Assembly (NCBI RefSeq): GCF_000007825.1
Contig: NC_004722.1
Location: 2,706,501 to 2,770,500, forward strand
Direction of reading: 5' to 3'
DNA length: 64,000 nt
From: Bacillus cereus ATCC 14579
GTDB taxonomy: Bacteria; Bacillota; Bacilli; Bacillales; Bacillaceae_G
Shown: positions 1-8,149 of the stretch, in pieces
Layout of the letters: each line of letters begins with the position of its first letter
How positions within the stretch are numbered: position 1 is the stretch's first letter
Notes under the pieces: model-generated
The model's database searches: none
The model's input: the letters and a program-made list of their open reading frames with translations, nothing else
What the model was told of the DNA's origin: nothing
Program-made: the position numbers and the translations under genes

Positions 1-127
1 GTGAAAGTACACGATTTCAACTAAGGTAGTAGGTGAATTTTTTAATTGTAATTTCTAATTTTCAGATTAATTCGAAGGTATTTTGTGATAAGCTGTACTT
101 AAAGATTAAATATAAAGGATGATTCAT

Positions 128-664
128 ATGCAAATAAGACCAAAGGTAAGTGAATATAACTCCTATTATGCAACGTATACCAACTTGGTATCAGACGGAA
201 ATATCATATATATTCTAGAACAACAAATGAAGGAAACAAATCTTTTATTAAAGGGAATTTCTGATAGTGAGGGACTTTTTCGATACGCTCCTACTAAATG
301 GAGTATAAAAGAAGTAATCGGCCATATTGCAGATACAGAACGTATTATGGCATATCGCTTGTTATCTATTGCTCGAGGCGAGACAGCGGAACTTCCAGGC
401 TATAACGATGATATGTATGTTCTTAAAGCTGCTTTTGATAAGCAATCTATGCAAGATCTTCTTGAGAATTTAATAGTTGTTCGCCAATCTACCCTGTATT
501 TACTTAGAAGCTTAGATAAAGAAGCTTGGTCACAAAGAGGAAATGCGAATAATTCTGAAGTTACAGTTCGTGCATTAGCATACATCATTGCTGGTCATGA
601 GCTTCATCATCTTCAAATTATAAAAGAACGTTACCTTGGTTCTGATGTATATCCAGCAACTTAA
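128..664 (+). CDS. DinB-like family protein
   Basis: A 178-residue protein of the DinB/YfiT-like four-helix bundle superfamily, whose members bind a metal through three histidines; many may be thiol-dependent transferases, but the substrate here is unknown. Visible signatures are KWSIKEVIGHIADTER (first His) and GHELHHLQIIKERY near the C-terminus (last His pair). An ATG also occurs at 119, but it sits inside the AAAGGATG ribosome binding sequence (114-121); ATG 128 is correctly spaced from it, so I chose 128. The gene stands alone and ends at a hairpin terminator. It is one of three DinB-like genes in this window. Confidence 0.85.
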   Translation: MQIRPKVSEYNSYYATYTNLVSDGNIIYILEQQMKETNLLLKGISDSEGLFRYAPTKWSIKEVIGHIADTERIMAYRLLSIARGETAELPGYNDDMYVLKAAFDKQSMQDLLENLIVVRQSTLYLLRSLDKEAWSQRGNANNSEVTVRALAYIIAGHELHHLQIIKERYLGSDVYPAT

Positions 665-671
665 TGTTTGA

Positions 672-706
672 AGAAAAAGAGTCCTATTTATGTAGGGCTC
701 TTTTTC
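672..706 (+). terminator. Rho-independent terminator after the first DinB-like gene
   Basis: The arms AAAGAGTCCTA and TAGGGCTCTTT flank a short loop and are followed by a T run, a few bases after the DinB-like stop codon. Confidence 0.8.
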
Positions 707-865
707 AGAATTTATAACGGATTAGCGCTTAGAACCATGGCAATTAAATGTCTTTATTTATAAAATTCACCACATAATATATATGTTATCCCCTCTTATT
801 CTGTACATAATTTTATTTAGGCTGATATACTATAAACACAATAGTTCTGGAAAGGTGATGATATT

Positions 866-1048
866 ATGTATGAACAACAAAATAATAGAGATAGAAATCA
901 AAAAATGATGTTTTCTATGCAAGGAGTTCCCACAAATAAAATTAATATGCATCAATTACCTAAATGGATTAGAGTTTTTGGCTATTGTGCGTTTGGTTGG
1001 ATGATAGTATTTAGTTTAATTATGATTGTAGGTTTAATTCTGCAATAA
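866..1048 (+). CDS. small single-pass membrane protein, unknown function
   Basis: A 60-residue protein with a polar N-terminal half rich in Asn and Gln and one hydrophobic helix at about residues 38-59, so it probably sits in the membrane by its C-terminus. A good ribosome binding site (AAAGGTGATG) lies upstream and a terminator hairpin follows, so it looks like a real monocistronic gene. I do not recognise a family. Confidence 0.65.
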   Translation: MYEQQNNRDRNQKMMFSMQGVPTNKINMHQLPKWIRVFGYCAFGWMIVFSLIMIVGLILQ

Positions 1049-1062
1049 CTATACAGAGTAGG

Positions 1063-1111
1063 TAAACGGGACGATATTTAGGTCATACATCTAGGTAATG
1101 TCCCGTTTTTT
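1063..1111 (+). terminator. terminator after small membrane protein gene
   Basis: Inverted arms AAACGGGAC and GTCCCGTTT with a T run, 15 bases downstream of the small ORF's stop. Confidence 0.75.
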
Positions 1112-1246
1112 ATGTGTGATTATCCCATGATATAAGTAACCGATTATAATAAAAAGAACCTGTAGAATATCTTACAAGTTCTTTTTCAAATATTATTAAA
1201 ACGGGAACAACAAACTATTTTAACATTCAGTACAGGGAGACCATTT

Positions 1247-1411
1247 TGATTATGGCTTGATTTTATGATAAATCAAATTTCACCTGTTCAAGAAAAGCTA
1301 GAAAACAAATTCAAAAATGCAGTCGTTGTTGAATATTGGTAAGAAGTTAGTCAATTTAAGGAACTTATAGAAAAAAGAGAGGTTAAGATTGATTTAATGT
1401 ATGTAACATAA
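1247..1411 (+). pseudogene. degraded ORF remnant
   Basis: From ATG 1265 one frame reads 25 codons ending in NAVVVEYW, hits TAA at 1340, then continues in the same frame through EVSQFKELIEKREVKIDLMYV to TAA at 1409. Just upstream a different frame reads HFDYGLIL, as if one more frameshift separates it. The amphipathic, charged composition on both sides of the stop suggests a real gene that has decayed. I cannot assign a family. Confidence 0.35.
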
Positions 1412-1522
1412 AAAATATATTTATTATATAATTTCCACACAATAAATATAGAGAACCTATTTGTGAATATCTATATGGGAATTTAAGTTGTTCCTCATAG
1501 AAATTACATCTTTTAATACGAA

Positions 1523-1574
1523 AAGAAGCAAGTTAACATTCTTTTATATGGATAAAAATATTAACTTGCTTCTT
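1523..1574. repeat. 14-bp perfect inverted repeat
   Basis: AAGAAGCAAGTTAA at 1523-1536 pairs exactly with TTAACTTGCTTCTT at 1561-1574 across a 24-base gap. It could be a bidirectional terminator for the decayed gene upstream. Confidence 0.5.
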
Positions 1575-1744
1575 AAATTTTAGTATAAATTATTTATTGT
1601 AAGCTTTATAATATAATATGCAAATTTATCACCTGTTTTTATAATTCAAGCACCTACTATTAGGAAAAGAGAATATTTCCTAATTAATTTAAAACATAAA
1701 TTTTGTCTATGTTTTAAACAATATGTACTTTGGAGGAGGTTAAT

Positions 1745-2746
1745 TTGATTTTTTCAAAACTCATTGATCGGTACGCCTTATATGATTTACACAAAAAAAG
1801 AAGTGTAGCGTTTCAGTTTACTTCCCTTTCTAACACTTCATTAAATATAAAGGACATAGAATCTTTTTATAAAGTAAAACCATCACATATTCATTTTGAC
1901 ATTAAGCATTCAAAGCAGGAAAATGAATACATGCTTGGACAATTCAACTATAAAAGCTCGATTCAATCCGGTGATTCACGCAACGACTCTGTAACTGGGG
2001 AATTATTCTTACATGAAAATGAAAATGCACCTCATGTTATCTTTGTTCACGGTTGGAGAATGGATTCTAACGAACGTGTGAAAAAAATATTCCACGATCA
2101 TATGACCAGCCTGAAGTGGAATATGTATTATTTCACTCTACCCTATCATTTTGAAAGAAAACCCGATCAATCCTTATTCAGTGGAGAGTATATGGTAAGT
2201 GCAAATATTGAACGAACAGTACAAGCAACTAGACAAGCGGTAGCTGATTTACGAGCTTTGATTAAATGGATTAAAACAAATAAAAATGGGCCCCTGATTC
2301 TAATAGGAATTAGTTTAGGCGGATTTATTACTAACTTAACCTCTCTTGTTGAAGAAGAAATTGATGTGTTAGCATCCATTTTCTATGCAAATCGACTTTC
2401 TTATTCTATTTGGAATACAATTCCGGGTAAATTTATTAGAGAAGACTTGGAACATCATGGTGTTACGTATGATGATTTAATAGATTATTGGAAAATCACT
2501 GAACCGAGTCAAGCATTGCCAAAAGTAAAAAAAGAAAATATTTTATTAATTTCAGGTAAGTGTGATTTATATGTGTATTCTGAGGATACAGACTACTTGT
2601 GGGAATCTTGGGAAAGACCTACACGATATATTTATACATGTGGGCATGCTGGGATAGTTCTTAAACGTAAAAAAATTGCAGCTGATACTATTAATTTTAT
2701 TCAAAATCGATTGAACTCCCCGCACTTATCTAATGTCGTGCCTTAA
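1745..2746 (+). CDS. alpha/beta hydrolase, ABHD18-like
   Basis: A 333-residue predicted serine hydrolase. The nucleophile elbow reads GISLGG, a likely oxyanion-hole segment reads HGWRMDSNER, an acidic residue follows a strand in ISGKCDLYVYSED, and a candidate catalytic His is in CGHAGIVL near the C-terminus; this order fits the alpha/beta hydrolase fold of the ABHD18 type. No signal peptide is seen, so it is probably cytoplasmic, and its substrate is unknown. A TTG at 1730 opens the frame, but the ribosome binding sequence GGAGGAGG lies at 1732-1739; TTG 1745 is correctly placed after it. Confidence 0.8.
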   Translation: MIFSKLIDRYALYDLHKKRSVAFQFTSLSNTSLNIKDIESFYKVKPSHIHFDIKHSKQENEYMLGQFNYKSSIQSGDSRNDSVTGELFLHENENAPHVIFVHGWRMDSNERVKKIFHDHMTSLKWNMYYFTLPYHFERKPDQSLFSGEYMVSANIERTVQATRQAVADLRALIKWIKTNKNGPLILIGISLGGFITNLTSLVEEEIDVLASIFYANRLSYSIWNTIPGKFIREDLEHHGVTYDDLIDYWKITEPSQALPKVKKENILLISGKCDLYVYSEDTDYLWESWERPTRYIYTCGHAGIVLKRKKIAADTINFIQNRLNSPHLSNVVP

Positions 2747-2872
2747 ATCGCGAGATTACTAAGCACATAATCTTATACTTGTAATGTTTCATTTTAACCA
2801 ATTACATATATAAATCATTGTCATGCTAATCCATACACAATAAAAAAATGAAAGATCCCCTAATGAAACATT

Positions 2873-2908
2873 AAAAAGGGAAGAACCTTAATGAGTTCTT
2901 CTCTTTTT
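2873..2908 (+). terminator. terminator downstream of the ABHD18-like gene
   Basis: The arms AAAAAGGGAAGAAC and GTTCTTCTCTTTTT form a stem with an 8-base loop and end in a T run. It lies about 125 bases after the stop codon. Confidence 0.6.
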
Positions 2909-2970
2909 GTTTGTTCTTTATTGAATTGTAATTTAATTACAGTATGTGAAATTATGCTATATTAATTTTA

Positions 2971-3005
2971 AAAGCGAAGTAAAGGTTGTTTTTACTTCGC
3001 TTTTT
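2971..3005. terminator. bidirectional terminator between the hydrolase and pulA
   Basis: AAAGCGAAGTAAA and TTTACTTCGCTTT form a strong stem with A and T runs on both sides. It would end pulA transcription on the minus strand. Confidence 0.75.
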
Positions 3006-3063
3006 CATTTGCAATCCTTATTAACTTTGCTCAATTCAGTATTTATTTCTACACTCTTCGCTT

Positions 3064-5622
3064 TTATTTAATCGTTTTTTCTGATTTTAAAACAATGGAA
3101 CTTAATGCAGGAACTTTAATTTTATTGTCATGGACAACATAAAGTGGTTTACTTCTCGCCTGCTTGCCATCTACTAGTACTTTCCAAGGCCCTTTCGATG
3201 GAAGTGTTATTTCAACCGCTTCTCTATTTGCATTGTGAGCCACTGTAAAGTATTCATGTTTATTCCCCTCTATTATATAAGCTACAGTATTTTTTGGAGC
3301 ATCAATAAATGATACGTGTGTTTTTATTTGCTCTGCAGATGTCATTCGAAAAGCTGAGTACTTTTTGCGTAATTCTATTAAACCCTTCATATAATCTACT
3401 TCATTATTAAACGTTGCACGGCGCAGCCAATCCATCTGGTTAATTGAGTCTGGAGATTTGTAACTATTATGATCACCGTATTTCGTCCGCATAAACTCTT
3501 GCCCTGCATGTAAAAATGGAATTCCTTGTGATGTTAATAAAATCGAAGAAGACAATTTGTGCATTTGTGTTCGCACTTCATCGCTGTCACCTGGATTAGT
3601 TAACTCAAGTTTATCCCATAATGTATGATTGTCATGTGCTTCCACATAAGTTAGCACCTGCTCTGGATCTTGATAGGTAGACGAATTTGTATCGTAGTCA
3701 ATACCTGCCGTAATACCTTTTTTAATACGATCTTCCATGTTTTCCTTTCCATTTATAAAACCATTTTCTTTTTCCTCAAATACACTACCTTTTAACCCAT
3801 CACGTATATTATCGTTAAAATGAGCAATCCCTTTCATTTTCTCTGCATTTTTTTGATTTGCTTTCAGCTCAGCTGCAAGAGGTGTATTTAAATCCCATCC
3901 TTCTCCGTGTAGTATAATAGAAGGGTCAATTTGATTAACAGCTTTACGTATTTCATTCATCGTTTCATAATCATGAATACCCATTAAATCAAAACGGAAT
4001 CCATCTAAATTGTATTCTTTTGCCCAATATGTGACGGAATCTATCATAAATTTCCTCATCATTTTTCTTTCTGAAGCAGTATCATTTCCTACTCCAGTTC
4101 CATTTGCAAATGTTCCATCTTCATTGTAACGATAATAATAACCTGGAACTAACTTATGGAAATTAGATTCAGCAGCGTTATACATATGGTTATATACTAC
4201 ATCCATCACCACTCGAAGATTATTATCATGTAGTGTTTGAACCATTTGCTTTAATTCAGTTATTCGCACAGTCGGCTCATAAGGATTTGTAGAATAGGAG
4301 CCTTCTGGAACATTGAAATTTTTAGGATCATATCCCCAGTTATATTGTGGTTCATTTAAAGTCTCTTCATTTACAGAAGCATAATCAAATATCGGTAAAA
4401 ACTGAACGTGAGTAACACCAAGATCCTTTATATGATCAAGTCCTGTTTTTACACCTTCTGGCCCTTTTGTTCCTTTTTCTGTTACACCTAAATACTTCCC
4501 TTTCTGTTTAATACCACTTTCAGGTTGAATGGAAAGATCGCGTACATGTAACTCATAAATAATAGCATCTTCCGGATTTTTAAATTTTGGCTTTTTGTTT
4601 GCTTTCCATTTTTTCGGATTTGTTTCTTCTAAATTAACGACTGCACCTTTATCCCCATTTACAGAAGCAGCACGCACATATGGATCAACCGCTTCAGTCC
4701 ACTTATCACCAATTTTGACCTTATACGTATAAAAGAGCCCTTTTTGGTTCCCTTTTAGTTCTGCTGTCCAAGTTCCCTTTTCACCTTGTTGCATGTTTAT
4801 TTCAGTACCTATTTTATCGTTCCATTTTTTATATGTAACTAACTTCGCTTCGCTTGCAGTAGGAGCCCATAAACGGAACTTTGTATGTTGCGGAGTATAT
4901 GTATTTCCTAAATCGTTACCACCATAATAAAATAAATTATCAAATTCTTCGCTACGAATGACTTTACCAATTTCAGTATTCGTATCAGCTAAGTTTTCTA
5001 TTTTAACTTTGTATGTTTGTTTTAAATCAATTTTCTGTTCCGTAATTATTTTGACCTTATTAGTAATATCGCCACTGTTTATATCATAAGGAGTAATATT
5101 CTTAATTTTAATGCCTTCAATTTCAATTTTCTTTTCCTTAATATGAAACGGGACATTAGTCGTTACAGTAATTTCATGGAAACTATCAATAGTTGCTTTT
5201 TGAATTGAGAGATCCGATGAAGGCTTAGAGTTATATACTTTTTCATCACCCGAAAGGATCCATACTTCAGCACGACCGTCCTTTATATTTTCAATCCAAC
5301 GATCCCCACCATCTTTTTCCCATTCATTTGTTCGAACTATAAATCCTACACGATTATAGTCACCGTCTATTTTTATCTTAGCGTATTTTCCAAATTCATC
5401 TTCACCAGTAAATTGATAAGATGTACCATTTGCATTTTCTCCCCATAACCAAAGATTCCAGTCTTTTGTATTTCCAAGCTTTTCTTTGTAATGAATGATA
5501 ATTTCAGTTGTTTTCGAATTTGAAACTGCCTTCACACTCTGAAAGGAGAAAACAGATGATAACATAACGATTAAAGTAAGTAATAAAACTGTTTTGTTAA
5601 TTAATCTTTTTGTAATTTGCAT
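3064..5622 (-). CDS. pulA: secreted type I pullulanase
   Basis: An 852-residue GH13 enzyme that cleaves alpha-1,6 links in pullulan and branched starch. In order: signal peptide (to about residue 32), a CBM41-like starch-binding domain (about 40-120, Trp-rich), a linker domain, a CBM48-like domain beginning TKFRLWAPTASEAKLV, and a (beta/alpha)8 catalytic domain. The type I signature YNWGYDP is near residue 425, DVVYNH near 472, the nucleophile Asp in DGFRFDLMG near 545, the acid/base Glu in HGEGWD near 572, and the last conserved Asp in EAHDNH near 660. A GTG at 5631 opens the frame, but it overlaps the ribosome binding site GAAAGGG (5631-5637), so ATG 5622 is the likely start. It has no anchor motif, so it should be released. 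Upstream cre-like sites suggest carbon catabolite control. Confidence 0.93.
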   Translation of the reverse strand: MQITKRLINKTVLLLTLIVMLSSVFSFQSVKAVSNSKTTEIIIHYKEKLGNTKDWNLWLWGENANGTSYQFTGEDEFGKYAKIKIDGDYNRVGFIVRTNEWEKDGGDRWIENIKDGRAEVWILSGDEKVYNSKPSSDLSIQKATIDSFHEITVTTNVPFHIKEKKIEIEGIKIKNITPYDINSGDITNKVKIITEQKIDLKQTYKVKIENLADTNTEIGKVIRSEEFDNLFYYGGNDLGNTYTPQHTKFRLWAPTASEAKLVTYKKWNDKIGTEINMQQGEKGTWTAELKGNQKGLFYTYKVKIGDKWTEAVDPYVRAASVNGDKGAVVNLEETNPKKWKANKKPKFKNPEDAIIYELHVRDLSIQPESGIKQKGKYLGVTEKGTKGPEGVKTGLDHIKDLGVTHVQFLPIFDYASVNEETLNEPQYNWGYDPKNFNVPEGSYSTNPYEPTVRITELKQMVQTLHDNNLRVVMDVVYNHMYNAAESNFHKLVPGYYYRYNEDGTFANGTGVGNDTASERKMMRKFMIDSVTYWAKEYNLDGFRFDLMGIHDYETMNEIRKAVNQIDPSIILHGEGWDLNTPLAAELKANQKNAEKMKGIAHFNDNIRDGLKGSVFEEKENGFINGKENMEDRIKKGITAGIDYDTNSSTYQDPEQVLTYVEAHDNHTLWDKLELTNPGDSDEVRTQMHKLSSSILLTSQGIPFLHAGQEFMRTKYGDHNSYKSPDSINQMDWLRRATFNNEVDYMKGLIELRKKYSAFRMTSAEQIKTHVSFIDAPKNTVAYIIEGNKHEYFTVAHNANREAVEITLPSKGPWKVLVDGKQARSKPLYVVHDNKIKVPALSSIVLKSEKTIK

Positions 5623-5763
5623 CACATACACCCTTTCTTCAAATATTACTAACGATTTATTATGCTTACACTGAATAACACTGCTTAAATTAATCTAGAA
5701 ATCTCTTTTACTTCACCTCCATATCGGCTATTTTCACGTATGTATTTCAATGACCTTTTAATA

Positions 5764-5777
5764 CGAAAACGTTTGCA
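5764..5777 (-). promoter_or_regulatory. LacI-family (CcpA or MalR type) operator-like site upstream of pulA
   Basis: On the minus strand this reads TGCAAACGTTTTCG, with the AACGTT core typical of LacI-family operators. It differs from the CcpA cre consensus at two positions. It lies 142 bases upstream of the pulA start. Confidence 0.4.
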
Positions 5778-5863
5778 TTAGTACTTAAAAAAATAGATTT
5801 GTTTATGCCTTCATATATTTGTAAATACTAAAAGATCAGGGAAAACATTTTAAAGCAATCGTT

Positions 5864-5877
5864 TGTTATCGCTTTCA
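5864..5877 (-). promoter_or_regulatory. cre (CcpA) site upstream of pulA
   Basis: On the minus strand this reads TGAAAGCGATAACA, which matches the catabolite-responsive element consensus TGWNANCGNTNWCA at every position. It lies about 240 bases upstream of pulA. Carbon catabolite control of pulA is inferred from this site and the enzyme's role. Confidence 0.6.
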
Positions 5878-6025
5878 TTTTATAGACTTTCTATCAAGAG
5901 GTCAATATATTATTAATTTTCTGTTTTTATATATTTTAAACCTTATTTATTTGTCACAACTTCTTACAGATAAAGTGCCTCATTATTGCTTAGTCAGTTT
6001 ATTTTCAACGATACATTGCCACGTA

Positions 6026-6065
6026 AAAAACAGCTAATATCCTTAAAATGACATTAGCTGTTTTT
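6026..6065 (-). terminator. terminator of the neutral protease gene
   Basis: AAAAACAGCTAAT and ATTAGCTGTTTTT are perfect arms with A and T runs on both flanks, 40 bases past the protease stop. Confidence 0.85.
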
Positions 6066-6105
6066 CATAATGTATTAATATATGAATGATAACTATATTT
6101 CTAAA

Positions 6106-7809
6106 TTACTTAATTTTTGCTGCATCAAATGCTTTTTGAACTGCTTGAACTTCAGCTGTATTCGCACCATATTTATTAGTTGCCACTCGAATACATGCTG
6201 ATCTCAATTCTTTGAAATTAGAAGTCATGTTTAACTCATCTGTATTTGCATAATAGAAAATATCAAACATTTTATCTTCACCAATTCCTTTAACAGTTAC
6301 TCCGTTATGAGTTCCGCCTTTTGCAATCAGATACGCAACTTTATTAATAATACTTGAATTAAAATGAACACCGCCTTGATCCCATCCATTAAAATCGTTA
6401 AATTCACTGTAATCATCTGGATAAGGCACTCCAAGTGAAGATGGAACAGAAGCTGGGTTTTCCATATCACGGAAAACAGATCCCGTTTGTTCTCCCATTG
6501 TCCAGTTAAAGTTTCCATTATTTACGTATTTCTCAATAGATGTTCCCATAATATCAGATAGCGCCTCATTAATCGCACCGGATTCCCCGTAATATTCAAG
6601 ATTAGATTCGCTAGAAGTAACAGCATGTGTAAATTCATGTCCAGCTACGTCATATGCTTTAACAATAGGATCGCCATATACAAGCATACTTCCATTATTA
6701 GCACTTAATGCATTCTGCCAATTTTTCGGATCATTCGTCTCTTCAGAATCCCAAGCGTGTACAACTGAAACTACCTTTTGTCCCTTATTATCAAAGCTAT
6801 TACGCTTGTATTTATCTTTATAAAAATCAAATACTTTTGTTGCTAAGTAATGAGCACTTACTGCTTTTGGATCGTTAAATGTTGCCGAAGTACTTGTCGC
6901 TAATGTACCAGGATAATAGCTTTCTTCTTTAGTAATATCTCTGTAATTCACATCATATGTTTCAATGCCTTGCCCTCTTGTATAATCAGCAAGAGCATAT
7001 TTGCCATTACTTTGTTTAGAGATACCAAATGAACGATTAATACCTAAATCATCTTTTCCTGTTCCGGTTAATGATGTAAGACTGCTTTGTTTACTTTTCT
7101 TTAAAGCTCCAACTAGTTTGTCACTGGCCTTTAAGTTAGATTCTTGTACCATATTTTTTAACATATCACCATTTTGTGCATTTACTAAATAAGTACCAGA
7201 AACATAGTTTGGTGTTGCAGCTTCAAATTTAACTTGGTATGCATTTTTAGCTTGTCCATTATTTTCATCAACAAAAATAACCTCTTTAACTTCTGGCTCA
7301 GAAATAAACTTGATATCGTTCCCGTATTTCGTATAAATATATTGTTTTGCTTCATCTTTTGATAGATTAATAGGTTTTTTCAATTCTTCTTGTTTTAAAT
7401 TTTGCGCGCTATCACCTGAAACACTTTTAATAACACCCTTATTATCTACGTGTGCAGTTAATTGATGTCCATATACTTCTTTTCCTTCGTATGTTTGCTG
7501 CATACGCACAAGTGTAGTTCCATCATACGAACCACGTTTTTGAAGGACTTTATAATCTACTCCTGCTTCTCCATTGACTTGTTTTTGGGACAGAGCTTGT
7601 TCTGTTTTCTCCTTAAGTGCATCCTTTACTACATTTTCTGGTGCCTTTTGTGACGGCTGTGTAAGTTCACCCGAACGGAACGATTCCTCCTGAATTTGAA
7701 CTTGTAGTTGATCTGTTTCCTCTGCATGACCTACCCCATATGGTGCCACAGCTGTTAAAGCTAATCCTGTTGTTAATGCTACCTTAGTTAATGTCTTTTT
7801 GTTTTTCAT
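6106..7809 (-). CDS. secreted neutral metalloprotease, M4 (thermolysin) family
   Basis: A 567-residue preproprotease. A signal peptide ends near VGHAEE, followed by an FTP/PepSY-type propeptide (to about residue 245) and the thermolysin-like catalytic part. Zinc ligands and catalytic Glu are in VAGHEFTHAVT (near 389) and GAINEALSD (near 411); the transition-state His is in GVHFNSSIINK (near 474). The track frame opens at 7851, but a GAGGTGA ribosome binding site precedes ATG 7809, which also begins a normal signal peptide. A PlcR box lies 98 bases upstream, which places it in the quorum-sensing virulence/nutrition regulon of the B. cereus group. It is one of several bacillolysin paralogues known in this group; I do not assign a specific npr name. 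Confidence 0.93.
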   Translation of the reverse strand: MKNKKTLTKVALTTGLALTAVAPYGVGHAEETDQLQVQIQEESFRSGELTQPSQKAPENVVKDALKEKTEQALSQKQVNGEAGVDYKVLQKRGSYDGTTLVRMQQTYEGKEVYGHQLTAHVDNKGVIKSVSGDSAQNLKQEELKKPINLSKDEAKQYIYTKYGNDIKFISEPEVKEVIFVDENNGQAKNAYQVKFEAATPNYVSGTYLVNAQNGDMLKNMVQESNLKASDKLVGALKKSKQSSLTSLTGTGKDDLGINRSFGISKQSNGKYALADYTRGQGIETYDVNYRDITKEESYYPGTLATSTSATFNDPKAVSAHYLATKVFDFYKDKYKRNSFDNKGQKVVSVVHAWDSEETNDPKNWQNALSANNGSMLVYGDPIVKAYDVAGHEFTHAVTSSESNLEYYGESGAINEALSDIMGTSIEKYVNNGNFNWTMGEQTGSVFRDMENPASVPSSLGVPYPDDYSEFNDFNGWDQGGVHFNSSIINKVAYLIAKGGTHNGVTVKGIGEDKMFDIFYYANTDELNMTSNFKELRSACIRVATNKYGANTAEVQAVQKAFDAAKIK

Positions 7810-7851
7810 TATTTCACCTCGTATAATTTTTGAAATAGAAAGCTTGTACAA

Positions 7852-7857
7852 AGTATA
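7852..7857 (-). promoter_or_regulatory. likely -10 element of the M4 protease promoter
   Basis: TATACT on the minus strand, 43 bases upstream of the start codon and 50 bases downstream of the PlcR box. No good -35 is visible, as expected for an activator-dependent promoter. Confidence 0.5.
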
Positions 7858-7906
7858 CTGTCTATTAATGTCTAAAAAAAGAGAAAATACACAATTTATG
7901 TAACAT

Positions 7907-7922
7907 TATGCAAAATTACATA
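7907..7922. promoter_or_regulatory. PlcR box
   Basis: The 16-mer TATGCAAAATTACATA matches the PlcR consensus TATGNANNNNTNCATA at every fixed position, and does so on both strands. It sits upstream of a plausible -10 of a secreted protease gene, the usual PlcR target type. Confidence 0.85.
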
Positions 7923-8073
7923 AATTGTGGTCAATATTATAAATAATGAACGGAACACATATGTACATTAATTTGAATAAAAGAGAGTCCTTATAGGTGC
8001 TCACCCAATTGGTTAGTTATTAATTATCTATATTCATTGTAATAAAAGTATACTTACCTCTAAATAACAACAT

Positions 8074-8109
8074 AAAAACCCACTCTTTACTATTGTAAGA
8101 GTGGGTTTA
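8074..8109 (-). terminator. terminator of the 5'-nucleotidase locus
   Basis: AAACCCACTCTTTAC and GTAAGAGTGGGTTT pair around a 4-base loop, 40 bases beyond the nucleotidase stop on the minus strand. Confidence 0.75.
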
Positions 8110-8149
8110 ATGTTATTAAAATAACAATTACTATAAGAAATTTTATAAT

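Larger units (their letters stand above)
1112..1744. other. gene-poor intergenic region with two hairpins and a gene remnant
   Basis: No intact gene is visible here. The stretch holds a terminator-like hairpin (1151-1187, arms AAAAAGAAC and GTTCTTTTT), a degraded coding remnant near 1247-1411, and a 14-bp perfect inverted repeat at 1523-1536 and 1561-1574. Confidence 0.6.
5623..6025. other. pulA upstream regulatory region
   Basis: A gap of about 400 bases without a gene. It holds the pulA leader and two cre-like sites; I saw no coding signal in either strand. Confidence 0.5.

Noticed and set aside
1..24. Short frame at the window edge ending in TAA (VKVHDFN)
   Set aside because: Seven codons are not enough to decide whether this is the end of an upstream gene.
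57..71. CodY-box-like sequence AATTTTCAGATTAAT
   Set aside because: Three mismatches to the AATTTTCWGAAAATT consensus in an AT-rich region; chance is likely.
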